Source: Actinomycetes bacterium (lineage in GTDB: Bacteria > Actinomycetota > Actinomycetes > Actinomycetales > Cellulomonadaceae). Taken from it: a stretch of DNA of 13,365 nt. Shown here in pieces: positions 6,428 through 13,365 of this stretch; within the stretch, counting starts at the first letter, position 1; the number at the start of each line of letters is the position of its first letter. The notes below the pieces were generated by a model, which had not been told where the DNA came from, made no database searches, and saw nothing but the letters and a program-made list of their open reading frames with translations. Made by a program: the position numbers and the translations under genes. The stretch lies in NCBI GenBank assembly GCA_021793115.1, contig JAJYTJ010000102.1, forward strand, positions 1-13,365. Direction: 5' to 3'.

Positions 6428-7507
6428 TCACGGGACGGGGCGGTACTCCAGCGCCTCGTGGGTGACCTCGAGCAGGAGGTCGGTCGCCTCGCGTTCGCCC
6501 ACCGAGGCGCGCACGCCGTCGCCGGCGAACGGGCGCACGAGCACGCCGGCGCGGGTGCACCTCTCGGCGAGCTTGGTGGCGTTCTCGCCGATGCCGAGCC
6601 AGACGAAGTTGGCCTGCGAGTCGGGCACCACCCACCCCTGCGCCCGCAGCCCGTCGAGCATGCGGGCACGCTCGTCGACGAGGTGCGCCACGCGCTCGGC
6701 CATCTCCCGCTGCGCGTGCAGCGAGGCGACCGCGGCGAGCTGCGCGACGTTGGACACGCCGAAGGGCGTGGACACGGCGCGGATCGCCGCGGCCAGCCGA
6801 CGCCGCGCCACCGCGTACCCCACCCGCAGCCCTGCCAGCCCGTACGCCTTGGAGAACGTGCGCAGCAGCACCACGTTGGGGTGCTGCGCGAACACGGCCA
6901 GCCCGTCCGCCGCCGCGGGGTCCCGGACGAACTCGACGTACGCCTCGTCGAGCACCACCAGCACGTCGCCCCGGACCGCGGCGAGGAAGGCTTCGAGCTC
7001 GTCGGCGTGCACCGCCGGCCCGGTGGGGTTGTTCGGGGTGCAGACGAGCACCACGCGGGTGCGCGGCGTCACCGCGGCCGCCATGGCCGGCAGGTCGAGC
7101 CGGCCGTCGGCGGACACCGGGACGCGCACGCCGGTCGCGCCCGCGACCGTCACGTAGATGGGGTACGCCTCGAACGAGCGCCACGGGAGCACCACCTCGT
7201 CGCCCGGCTCGCACACGGCGGCCAGCACGTGGCCCAGCACGGCGACCGAGCCGCCGCCCATCACCACCTCGTCGGGCTCCACGGCCAGGTGCGCGGCGAC
7301 GGCCTCGACCAGCTCGGAGGCGTACATGTCGGGGTACCGGTTGACGTCGACGCCGGCGTCCGCGATCGCGGCCATCACCGAAGGCAGCGGCGGGAACGGG
7401 TTCTCGTTGCTGGACAGCTTGAACGCCGCGGCGCCCACCGGCACACGGGCTCCGGGAACGTACGGCGGCAGGGTGTCGAGGGCCTTGCGGGTGGGCACGC
7501 GCGTCAC
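6428..7507 (-). CDS. pat: PLP aminotransferase, Pat/HisC2 type (aromatic or histidinol-phosphate)
   Basis: Fold-type I PLP-dependent aminotransferase, 359 aa, of the HisC superfamily. Visible are LSSNENPFPPLPSV (31-44), NRYPD (56-60), CTPNNPTG (156-163, Asn160), DEAY (187-190, Asp187 and Tyr190) and the PLP-lysine segment TFSKAYGLAGLRVGYA (Lys220, Arg228). Near the C-terminus are SQANFVWL (297-304) and DGVRASVG (330-337). The PPYVPG start and the last two segments closely resemble the mycobacterial and corynebacterial phenylalanine aminotransferase Pat/HisC2. The histidine operon is not adjacent, favouring an aromatic role; HisC activity remains possible. GTG at 7507 is chosen from family length; GTG 7513 and 7498 are alternatives, and no strong ribosome site marks any of them. 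It is divergent from the holin-like gene and followed at once by the tandem array. Confidence 0.88.
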   Translation of the reverse strand: MTRVPTRKALDTLPPYVPGARVPVGAAAFKLSSNENPFPPLPSVMAAIADAGVDVNRYPDMYASELVEAVAAHLAVEPDEVVMGGGSVAVLGHVLAAVCEPGDEVVLPWRSFEAYPIYVTVAGATGVRVPVSADGRLDLPAMAAAVTPRTRVVLVCTPNNPTGPAVHADELEAFLAAVRGDVLVVLDEAYVEFVRDPAAADGLAVFAQHPNVVLLRTFSKAYGLAGLRVGYAVARRRLAAAIRAVSTPFGVSNVAQLAAVASLHAQREMAERVAHLVDERARMLDGLRAQGWVVPDSQANFVWLGIGENATKLAERCTRAGVLVRPFAGDGVRASVGEREATDLLLEVTHEALEYRPVP

Positions 7508-7639
7508 GCGCACAGCATGCCACCGGGCCCGCGGGCCGGTGGCGGGCGGCCGGGCGAACGCAGGAACCAGGGTCCGACCAGGGCAAACCCTGAGGCCCGT
7601 GCCATGGCCGGCCCAGGGCCGCTCTGCCAGGATCGACGC

Positions 7640-8041
7640 ATGGCCTTCGTGCTGCGAGTGATCATCAACGGCGTCGCCATCTGGCTGGCCACGCTCATCC
7701 TGCGGCCCGGGTTCGACGTGGTGCTCGCGGACTCGAGCACCACGTGGAAGACCGTGGTGGCGTTCCTCGTGATCGGCCTCATCTTCGGGCTGGTCAACGC
7801 GATCGTGAAGCCCCTGGTCCGGCTGCTGTCGCTGCCGCTGTACATCCTCACGCTCGGGCTGTTCACGCTCGTCGTCAACGCCCTCATGCTGCTGCTCACC
7901 GCGTGGCTCACCCGCTTCACGCACTGGGGCCTGCACATCGGCTCCTTCGGGATCGCGATCGTCGCGGCGCTCATCGTCTCGGTCCTCTCGTTCCTCCTGT
8001 CCGTGCTCGTCGGGCGGCGCGACCGCCATCGTCACGCCTGA
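7640..8041 (+). CDS. YvlD-like / phage holin family 4 membrane protein
   Basis: A 133-aa protein with four hydrophobic helices (about 5-23, 38-57, 66-91 and 99-124) and a short Arg/His-rich tail. The central NAIVKPLVRLLSLPLYILTL followed by GLFTLVVNAL is the hallmark of the YvlD family (Pfam Phage_holin_4_2). Despite the name these are usually host membrane proteins of unknown role, in Bacillus tied to envelope stress. The ATG at 7640 has AGGA seven bases upstream; the nearby CAGGAT could equally be a -10 box for a leaderless message, so the two readings compete. It is convergent with the hydrolase gene, whose stop lies only three bases beyond this one. No phage genes surround it. Confidence 0.88.
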   Translation: MAFVLRVIINGVAIWLATLILRPGFDVVLADSSTTWKTVVAFLVIGLIFGLVNAIVKPLVRLLSLPLYILTLGLFTLVVNALMLLLTAWLTRFTHWGLHIGSFGIAIVAALIVSVLSFLLSVLVGRRDRHRHA

Positions 8042-8044
8042 CCG

Positions 8045-9736
8045 CTAGCCACCCGTCGCGCGCTCGACGCGGTACTGCCAGGTCGTCGCGGTGGTGCCGT
8101 CGGCGCCGAGCAGCCCCGTGACGGCGGTCACGCCCGGCGACGAGCCCGGCGCCGCCGCCACGGCGGCGTCCGTCAGCCCGGCCGTCCGCACGTAGCCCGC
8201 GATCGCATGCGCCTCGGTCGGCAGCACCGGGTGGTCGTCGGCCAGCGAGCGCGTGACGCGCGTGACGTCCCCGCCGGCGCGGGTGGGTTCGCCGTCGGCC
8301 TGCGGCACCACGTCCTCGTCGTGCTCCAGGCGCACCACCGGCACCCCCGGGGGCGTGCCCCCCGGCACGCTGGGCGACCCCGCGGTCACCACGCCGCCGA
8401 TCCGGTAGGTCCCCGCGGCCGCCGCGGCGGCCGCCAGCGCCACCATCCCGCCCTGGCTGTGCCCCGCGAGGACCACCGGCTCGTCGGCCCCGACGCCCGC
8501 CGCGCCCAGGGCGGCGAGCACGCCCGCGGTCATCGGGTCCGGGAGGCCGCCGACGAGCCGCAGGTTGGTGCCCATGTCGGTGGCCACGTCGCGATCGAAC
8601 CCCCACGACTGCGTGCCCGGCACGGCGACCAGCCACGACCGGGACCCGTCGGGGTGGTCGAGCCGCTGCACGGTGAGGGTGGCCGTGGGCGTACCCGGTA
8701 GGCCCGTGGGCTGGCCGTCGTCGTAGGTGGTGGCGACCACCGCGAGGATCCCCGCCAGCCCGTGCGGCGCCGGCAGCTGCGGCGGGTCGACCCGCGGCAC
8801 CAGCGTCACGCCCGCCCCACCGCGCGCGAGCAGCACCGCCAGGCCGCCGGAGGCGACGGGCACGGCGTCCGGCAGCACGGGCGGCACGGCCGACGTCAAC
8901 GCCCCGGCGACCCCCTGCAGCATCACCTCGACCGCGCCCGCCGCCGCCGCCTCCGACCACACCTCTCCCGCCTCGCGGCGCGCGCCCGCCAGCGGGTCGT
9001 CGCCCGTGGCGGCGGCGAGACCCACGCGCCACCCCGCCCGGATCAGGCCGGTGGTCCCGACCGCCCACGCCTCGACGACGCCGGCCAGCGGCACGTGGCC
9101 GGCCGCCACCGCCGCGCCGCGCAGCCGCTGGTGAGCCCGACTCTCCCCGTCCCGGTGCAGCTGCGCCGCCGCCCGCGCCGATCCCGCGAGCTCGCGCAGC
9201 CGTGCCGCGGCACGGCCCGGCGCGAGCGGCCCGGTGAGGAGGTCGCCGACGCGAGCGGCGGGCCCGCCGGCCGGCGCGCGGAGGGAGAGCCCGGACGTGC
9301 CCGGCGCCCACAGCGCGCGGACGAGTGCCGCGGACGCACCGTCGAGGGCGTCGGACGCCCTCGCCAGGCGGCCGGCGGCGTCCGCGAGCGCCTCGGGGTC
9401 CACGGCGACGAACGTGCCCGCGCCGAGCCGCAACGAGCGCCCGGACCCGCCCCAACAGGTGGCCCCAGCGAGGACGCGGCCCCACGTCGCGGGGCCGGGT
9501 CCGGGCGATCCCGGGACGGCGAGGTCGGCGAGCAGGGCCTCGAGCGCCGCCCGCAACCGGTCGAGGAGGGCCTGCTGCTCGGCCACCGCGGCGCGGTACG
9601 AGTCGGCCGCCGCGCCCACCCACGGCACCCGCGCGGCCGCCGCGACGCCCGCACGGGCGAGGTCGACGTCGTCGTGCGCCACCACGGCGCCGGCCCGCGT
9701 CACGGCGGCGGGATCGGTCGGGGCGGGCCAGGGCAC
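8045..9736 (-). CDS. Alpha/beta hydrolase with WXG100-like N-terminal domain
   Basis: A 563-aa, very Ala-rich protein. The C-terminal half (about 330-515) is an alpha/beta hydrolase with nucleophile Ser427 in VVLAGHSQGGMVALAA. Candidate acid Asp473 or Asp475 lies in EHDEDVVP and candidate His510 in LPTEAHAIAGYV. The N-terminal part (about 20-70) has a W39-V-G41 turn in VPWVGAAADSYRAAVAEQQ flanked by helices, as in WXG100/ESX-type proteins; a longer helical region (about 110-280) follows. No signal peptide is evident, so type VII-like export is conceivable, though no secretion genes are present here. The GTG start at 9736 is seven bases after TAGCGT, suggesting a leaderless message; no ribosome site is seen. 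The substrate is unknown, perhaps a lipid or ester. Hydrolase call firm; the WXG100 relation is my reading of the motif. Confidence 0.85.
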   Translation of the reverse strand: MPWPAPTDPAAVTRAGAVVAHDDVDLARAGVAAAARVPWVGAAADSYRAAVAEQQALLDRLRAALEALLADLAVPGSPGPGPATWGRVLAGATCWGGSGRSLRLGAGTFVAVDPEALADAAGRLARASDALDGASAALVRALWAPGTSGLSLRAPAGGPAARVGDLLTGPLAPGRAAARLRELAGSARAAAQLHRDGESRAHQRLRGAAVAAGHVPLAGVVEAWAVGTTGLIRAGWRVGLAAATGDDPLAGARREAGEVWSEAAAAGAVEVMLQGVAGALTSAVPPVLPDAVPVASGGLAVLLARGGAGVTLVPRVDPPQLPAPHGLAGILAVVATTYDDGQPTGLPGTPTATLTVQRLDHPDGSRSWLVAVPGTQSWGFDRDVATDMGTNLRLVGGLPDPMTAGVLAALGAAGVGADEPVVLAGHSQGGMVALAAAAAAAGTYRIGGVVTAGSPSVPGGTPPGVPVVRLEHDEDVVPQADGEPTRAGGDVTRVTRSLADDHPVLPTEAHAIAGYVRTAGLTDAAVAAAPGSSPGVTAVTGLLGADGTTATTWQYRVERATGG

Positions 9737-9743
9737 GGCGCGG

Positions 9744-9749
9744 ACGCTA
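9744..9749 (-). promoter_or_regulatory. Putative -10 box for a leaderless hydrolase message
   Basis: On the minus strand TAGCGT (TAnnnT pattern) ends seven bases before the GTG at 9736. That places transcription start at or near the start codon. The same hexamer precedes the Rieske gene. No clear -35 element is seen. Confidence 0.35.
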
Positions 9750-9821
9750 GGCCGGGCGACGGACTGCCGGTGCCGCGGCCCGGCGGGCCGTCGGGGCCGG
9801 CAGCGGCACGCCCGGGCTGGG

Positions 9822-9890
9822 GGCGGGTCGGCGTGCGCGGGCCGACGAGGACGCCTCGGTGCAGGCGGGTCGGCGTGCGCGGGCCGACGA
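9822..9890. repeat. 27-bp direct repeat containing a stem-loop, two copies
   Basis: Bases 9822-9848 recur exactly at 9864-9890, 42 bases apart. Each copy can form a hairpin, GTCGGC-N8-GCCGAC (9827-9846 and 9869-9888). A degraded third copy begins near 9892. The repeats lie between the end of the upstream minus-strand membrane gene and the hydrolase start, so they may end transcription of the former. Confidence 0.75.
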
Positions 9891-9947
9891 AGGCGGGTGG
9901 ACGAGCGCGGGTCGGTGCGAAGGGATCGACAAGGGCGGCCGCCGAGG

Positions 9948-10436
9948 TCAGACGGCGGGCGACGCGGGCTCGTCGGACCGCGGGGCGGCCGCCGGGGGCG
10001 GCTGCGACCCGCCCGACGCGGCGCGGACGAGCCGCCCCAGCGACACGACGACGGCGACGGCGCTGCCCACCACCGACAGCACGACGAGCACGCGGACCAC
10101 GGTGTCCCACGGGAAGGCGTACCCGGCGAGGTCGAACGGGAACACGCGCCACAGCTTCACGGACACGGCGACGCCGAACCCGGCCTGGACCATGTCGCCG
10201 GACGCCTTGAACCACACGCCGTCGTAGCCGAGGTAGAGCACCGTGACGACGATCGCCACCACGAGCGACGCCGTGAGCACCGGCAGCACCTGCGTCCAGG
10301 CGGGCGTGAGGAACGGGAACCAGCCCCAGGCGAGGATCCGGTGCGCGGCCCACAGCAGCACGGCGTCCACCGCGATCGACACGACGTACCCGGCGCGGCG
10401 CTGCGCGGGCGAGGGACGGGCCTTGCGGTCAGCCAC
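9948..10436 (-). CDS. Membrane protein of unknown function, about four helices
   Basis: A 162-aa hydrophobic protein resembling small actinobacterial membrane proteins of unknown role, recalled from the N-terminal PSPAQRRAGYVVSIAVDAVLLW and the KLWRVFPFDLAGYAF...W pattern. Likely helices are about 15-34, 48-68 (VLTASLVVAIVVTVLYLGYD), 77-95 and 117-137 (VVRVLVVLSVVGSAVAVVV). An Arg/Ala and Pro-rich tail ends the protein. GTG at 10436 (giving MADRKARPSPAQRR) is chosen because family similarity begins there. An upstream ATG at 10472 would add 12 residues, and the frame stays open to 10670 as antisense to purB. No strong ribosome site decides. It is divergent from purB, with about 120 bases between starts. 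Confidence 0.75.
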   Translation of the reverse strand: MADRKARPSPAQRRAGYVVSIAVDAVLLWAAHRILAWGWFPFLTPAWTQVLPVLTASLVVAIVVTVLYLGYDGVWFKASGDMVQAGFGVAVSVKLWRVFPFDLAGYAFPWDTVVRVLVVLSVVGSAVAVVVSLGRLVRAASGGSQPPPAAAPRSDEPASPAV

Positions 10437-10554
10437 GGCGCCAGGCAACCACGCACGGCGCGGCGCGCGCATGGGCCGGAGGTCCGCCCGACGGGGCGGA
10501 GTCCACTCGTCGGCACGCCCCAGCCGGCCGCGGGGGCTCTGGGACACTGGGCGC

Positions 10555-11967
10555 ATGGTCCGCCTCGCCGACGTCGTCCCGCCCATCGCCCTCGGCCCGC
10601 TCGACGGGCGGTACCGCGCCACCGTCGCCCCGCTCGTCGACCACCTGTCCGAGGCCGCGCTCAACCGCACACGCGTCGCCGTGGAGGTCGAGTGGGTCGT
10701 CTACCTCGCGGGCCACGGCGTGGTCCCCGGCGCCCCGCGCCTGACGCCGGCCGACGAGGCGTACCTGCGCGCCGTCCCCGAGACGTTCGGCGCGGCGGAG
10801 ATCGCCGAGCTCGCCGAGATCGAGCGCACCACGGTGCACGACGTCAAGGCGGTCGAGTACTTCGTCAAGCGGCGCCTCGCGACGGCGCCCGCCGGGTCCG
10901 TGCTGCCGACCGTCGGCGAGCTCGTGCACTTCGCGCTGACCAGCGAGGACGTCAACAACCTCTGCTACGCGCTCATGGTGCGCGGCGCGGTCCACGAGGT
11001 GTGGCTGCCCGCGGCCTCCGCGCTCGCCGACCAGCTCGCGGCGCTGGCCGACGAGCACCGCGCGCTGCCCATGCTCGCGCTGACCCACGGCCAGCCGGCC
11101 ACGCCGACGACGCTCGGCAAGGAGCTCGCGGTGCTCGCCCACCGCCTGCGGCGCCAGCTGCGCCGCATCGCGTCCGACGAGGTGCTCGGCAAGCTCAACG
11201 GCGCGACCGGCACGTTCGGCGCGCACCTCGCCGCCGTGCCCGGCGCGGACTGGCAGGCGGTGTCCCGCGGATTCGTCGAGCACCTCGGGCTGGTGTGGAA
11301 CCCGCTGACCACGCAGATCGAGTCGCACGACTGGCAGTCCGAGCTGTACGCGGACGTCGCCCGCTTCAACCGGGTCGCGCACAACCTGGCCACCGACGCG
11401 TGGACCTACATCTCGCGGGGCGTGTTCGTCCAGGTACCGGTCGCGGGCGCCACGGGCTCGTCCACCATGCCCCACAAGGTCAACCCGATCCGGTTCGAGA
11501 ACGCCGAGGCCAACCTCGAGATCTCGTGCGCCCTGCTCGACGCGCTCGCCGCGACGCTCGTCACCAGCCGGCTGCAGCGCGACCTGACCGACTCCACCAC
11601 GCAGCGGAACATCGGCCCGGCGTTCGGCCACAGCCTGCTGGCGATCGACAACCTGCGCCGCGGCCTGTCCGCGCTGCACGTCGACGCGGACCTGCTGGCC
11701 CGCGAGCTCGACGAGAACTGGGAGGTGCTGGCCGAGCCGGTGCAGTCGGCGATGCGCGCGGCGGCGGTGGCCGGTGTCTCGGGCATGGAGAACCCCTACG
11801 AGCGCCTCAAGGAGCTGACCCGCGGGCGCCGCCTGACGGCCGACGACATGCGCGGCTTCATCGCCTCGCTGGGGCTGCCCGACGAGCTCGCGGCGCGGCT
11901 GTCGGCACTGACGCCCGCCGCGTACACGGGCCTGGCGGCCCAGCTCGTCGACCACCTGCGGGACTGA
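10555..11967 (+). CDS. purB: Adenylosuccinate lyase
   Basis: Cytoplasmic enzyme of purine synthesis. It releases fumarate from SAICAR to give AICAR, and from adenylosuccinate to give AMP. The 470-aa product is the E. coli-like longer form, shown by TTVHDVKAVEYF (92-103). It also has TSEDVNN (129-135), LTHGQPATPTT (176-186; His178 the likely general acid) and the fumarase/aspartase signature GSSTMPHKVNP (301-311) with the catalytic Ser at 302/303. QRDLTDSTTQRNIG (341-354) is also typical. The start is the ATG at 10555, matching the family N-terminus (PLDGRY). No clear ribosome site is seen, and GACACT at 10543-10548 may be a -10 box for a leaderless message. A longer frame from 10243 is not real, as it crosses the divergent gene. 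It stands alone here with its own terminator and no other pur gene. Confidence 0.97.
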   Translation: MVRLADVVPPIALGPLDGRYRATVAPLVDHLSEAALNRTRVAVEVEWVVYLAGHGVVPGAPRLTPADEAYLRAVPETFGAAEIAELAEIERTTVHDVKAVEYFVKRRLATAPAGSVLPTVGELVHFALTSEDVNNLCYALMVRGAVHEVWLPAASALADQLAALADEHRALPMLALTHGQPATPTTLGKELAVLAHRLRRQLRRIASDEVLGKLNGATGTFGAHLAAVPGADWQAVSRGFVEHLGLVWNPLTTQIESHDWQSELYADVARFNRVAHNLATDAWTYISRGVFVQVPVAGATGSSTMPHKVNPIRFENAEANLEISCALLDALAATLVTSRLQRDLTDSTTQRNIGPAFGHSLLAIDNLRRGLSALHVDADLLARELDENWEVLAEPVQSAMRAAAVAGVSGMENPYERLKELTRGRRLTADDMRGFIASLGLPDELAARLSALTPAAYTGLAAQLVDHLRD

Positions 11968-11974
11968 CGGGGAC

Positions 11975-12006
11975 GGCCGGCGGCCGGCGCGCCGGCGCCT
12001 CCGGCC
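11975..12006 (+). terminator. GC-rich stem-loop after purB
   Basis: Eight bases after the purB stop, arms 11975-11984 (GGCCGGCGGC) and 11997-12006 (GCCTCCGGCC) pair with one mismatch. They enclose a self-complementary core (CGGCGCGCCG, 11985-11994). There is no T-run. The position fits a terminator for purB. Confidence 0.65.
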
Positions 12007-12144
12007 ACCGCTAGGCCGAACGGGTGATCGCGGCCCGCGAACGGGCGAAACCTGGACATGCCCGCGCCGCGAGCGGCAGGATCGGGCCCGTTGCGTCCGG
12101 TTTCTCCGGTTCCTCCGAATCTCCGACAGTGGCGAGGCGGCGCT

Positions 12145-13032
12145 GTGATCCTCATGCAGAAGGCGGTGACGCCCGACCTGACGGCGGCCCACCTGACGCA
12201 GGGGTACGACCGGATCGGCGGGTACGTGGTCCGCGCGGCGGACGTCGCGTTCGCCACCACGCCCGAGCAGCTGTACGAGGTGCACGGCCTGGGCTACCTG
12301 GGCTCGCCGTTCCACCGCTGGGACGACCACATGGACGTGCTGCGGTTCTGGTCCGCGCCGCAGCTGCAGTACCGGGACGTGCCGGGCTACATCGTGCCGC
12401 TGTGGTGGCTGCGCCACTCGCGGATCCCGCCGGAGGCCGAGCTGGTGCGCGTCTACCGCGACGGCAGCAGCGAGGTGCTCGCCCGCTACGGCGACATCGG
12501 CACCGGCTGGACGCTCGCCGCGCACCGCGGCGCCCGGCCGCCCATGGCGTCGCTCTCGCGCTGCGTGGGGCCCGTGGCCAAGTGGCACGGCGCGTACCTC
12601 GAGGCGGACGTGGTCGACGACGGTCACACGGTGGTCCTCGCGCTGGCCAACCCGCCGCTGTCGGAGACCGGCTTCGAGCAGTCGCCGGCCGGGCGGTGGT
12701 ACCGGTGCGTGCCGCGCGAGGACGTCACCGAGCTCTTCGAGCTGGACCTGACGGCGCGCTGGAACGGCCTCGCGGTGCGCGTGGTGGACCAGTGGCAGGA
12801 CGCGCAGCGCTACGTCGTCGCGCGCGTGTCCCACCTGGGCGACGACCTGGAGCGCGCCGAGCGACTGGGGCTGGTGCGCGTCGAGGCGGGCCTCTACGAG
12901 ACCGACGTCTACGCCGCCGAGCTCACCGACCTGGTCACCAACCAGGTGGTGCCGGCGACCTGGTCCCCCGGCCCGGCAGCGACGGCGGGCCGGGCGACGC
13001 ACGCCCTCACGGAGCGGTGGGTGCAGGCGTAG
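12145..13032 (+). CDS. Unrecognised 295-aa protein
   Basis: I do not recognise this protein. It looks real: codon use is normal for the window and the product is a soluble, mixed-composition chain rich in Trp and Tyr. No signal peptide or membrane helix is visible. Segments that may help a search are LYEVHGLGYLGSPFHRWDDH (near residue 50), PLWWLRHSRIPPEAELVRVY, LARYGDIGTGW, LTARWNGLAVRVVDQWQDAQ and YETDVYAAELTDLVTNQVVP. The GTG at 12145 is taken as start because AGGCGG lies just upstream; an in-frame ATG at 12154 would remove three residues. The frame is open from 12058, but that part crosses a short CCGGTTNCT-type repeat (12097-12127). It is convergent with the helicase remnant, five bases between stops, and may be the first gene of an accessory region. 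Confidence 0.7.
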   Translation: MILMQKAVTPDLTAAHLTQGYDRIGGYVVRAADVAFATTPEQLYEVHGLGYLGSPFHRWDDHMDVLRFWSAPQLQYRDVPGYIVPLWWLRHSRIPPEAELVRVYRDGSSEVLARYGDIGTGWTLAAHRGARPPMASLSRCVGPVAKWHGAYLEADVVDDGHTVVLALANPPLSETGFEQSPAGRWYRCVPREDVTELFELDLTARWNGLAVRVVDQWQDAQRYVVARVSHLGDDLERAERLGLVRVEAGLYETDVYAAELTDLVTNQVVPATWSPGPAATAGRATHALTERWVQA

Positions 13033-13037
13033 TCCCT

Positions 13038-13262
13038 TCAGGACCGCTGCGTCATGGCCTCCAGCGCGAGCCGTTCCTGCTCCTGCTCGACGACCATCCG
13101 GGCGAGCTGGAGCTCCGAGATGTCGACCGCAGCAGGTGCGGCCGCGGTCACCGCGGAATCTCGCACATAAGCGTCGAACAGCGCCTGCTTCGACCCAAGA
13201 ATCTCCAGCATTCGCTGATCAACCGAGTCGGCGATCAACAGCCGGTGCACCTGGACCTGACT
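13038..13262 (-). pseudogene. C-terminal remnant of a SNF2-family helicase
   Basis: About 74 codons give QVQ-VHRLLIADSVDQRMLEIL, then GSKQALFDAYVRDSAV, DISELQLARMVVEQEQERL and a stop. This is the C-terminal tail of SNF2/DEAD-type helicases of Actinobacteria, the part that follows helicase motif VI. Everything upstream (both RecA-like domains) is missing. Family-like sequence stops near base 13262, and an in-frame TAA lies at 13274-13272. A start at GTG 13250 would give only a 70-aa fragment with no function I can assign. The likeliest cause is insertion of foreign DNA into the helicase gene; see the next entry. The breakpoint is estimated to within about ten bases. Confidence 0.75.
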
Positions 13263-13271
13263 TGCACGGGC

Positions 13272-13365
13272 TTAGTGCCCTGGGCCGTTGATCGGGGGTA
13301 GGCGGTCGAGGATGGCGCGGGCTTCGGCGTTGATGAGGGGTTCTGCGGTAAGAGCGTGAGCGCCG
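13272..13365 (-). CDS. C-terminal end of an unidentified gene, possibly an IS transposase
   Basis: Thirty codons enter from the right edge and end at TAA (13274-13272). The tail includes LTAEPLINAEARAILDRLPP and finishes INGPGH. It is in the same frame register as the helicase remnant but is unrelated to it, and it stops about ten bases from the helicase breakpoint. A gene ending a few bases before a break in another gene is the usual picture at an insertion-sequence end. GTGC and GCAC flank the stop, but the true terminal inverted repeat cannot be set from one end. I do not recognise the family; the transposase reading is inference. Confidence 0.4.
   Translation of the reverse strand, partial: GAHALTAEPLINAEARAILDRLPPINGPGH

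Noticed and set aside
7568..7592. CAGGGT-N13-ACCCTG inverted repeat between the aminotransferase and the holin-like gene
   Set aside because: Arms of six bases at this spacing are expected often by chance in GC-rich DNA, and no matching second site was seen.
7640..8041. Prophage remnant because of the holin-family name
   Set aside because: YvlD-like proteins are normal host membrane proteins and no other phage gene is present.
10429..13002. 857-codon minus-strand frame
   Set aside because: Antisense shadow covering purB and the 295-aa gene, with biased composition and no family resemblance.
1..13365. tRNA, rRNA or riboswitch
   Set aside because: I saw no cloverleaf with a T-loop GGTTCGAATC-like core, no rRNA sequence and no familiar riboswitch core; a covariance-model scan would be needed to be certain.

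Overview
The window is about 13.4 kb of very GC-rich DNA with strong third-position G/C bias, frequent GTG starts and a Tat-type Rieske lipoprotein. It also carries actinobacterial versions of CopC, a Pat/HisC2-like aminotransferase and a branched-chain-type 2-oxoacid dehydrogenase. This points to a high-GC actinobacterium, plausibly of the Cellulomonas/Micrococcales kind; that placement is inference from gene content and composition, not a search. Most of the window looks like ordinary chromosome, with the right-hand edge entering disturbed (accessory) DNA.

Layout. (1) 1-1771: a CopC-like periplasmic copper-binding protein on the minus strand, running off the left edge, is divergent from a plus-strand pair: a Tat-exported Rieske 2Fe-2S lipoprotein with a Gly/Asn-rich heptad-repeat linker and a four-helix membrane protein of unknown role. 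(2) 1772-2120: a gene-free convergent gap with a strong 15-bp stem-loop terminator. (3) 2121-5836: a tight minus-strand operon for E1-alpha, E1-beta and E2 of a 2-oxoacid dehydrogenase complex, best fitted as branched-chain. The E1 genes overlap by four bases and no E3 gene is present. A double palindrome that looks like a regulator operator lies just upstream. (4) 5837-6427: a 590-bp gene-free interval with two unrelated tandem arrays side by side, one of 17-bp units and one of units alternating 20 and 21 bp. (5) 6428-8041: a PLP aminotransferase of the Pat/HisC2 type (minus), divergent from a small YvlD/phage-holin-4-like membrane protein (plus). (6) 8045-9736: a large Ala-rich alpha/beta hydrolase with a WXG100-like N-terminus (minus). 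A short stretch with a duplicated stem-loop separates it from a conserved-looking four-helix membrane protein (minus, 9948-10436). (7) 10555-11967: purB (adenylosuccinate lyase) with a terminator hairpin behind it. (8) 12145-13365: an unrecognised 295-aa protein, then a C-terminal remnant of a SNF2-type helicase (minus). The remnant is cut at about base 13262, and an unrelated reading frame ending beside the cut suggests insertion of a mobile element continuing past the window.

How the genes fit together. The one clear functional unit is the bkd-like operon, which would oxidise branched-chain 2-oxoacids to acyl-CoA, using an E3 encoded elsewhere. The neighbouring aminotransferase acts on amino acids or 2-oxoacids and faces the same way, but the 590-bp repeat interval separates them and co-regulation is unproven. 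purB is a housekeeping purine gene. The most unusual non-coding signal is the pair of tandem arrays at 5991-6415. The most unusual genetic event is the broken helicase at the right end.
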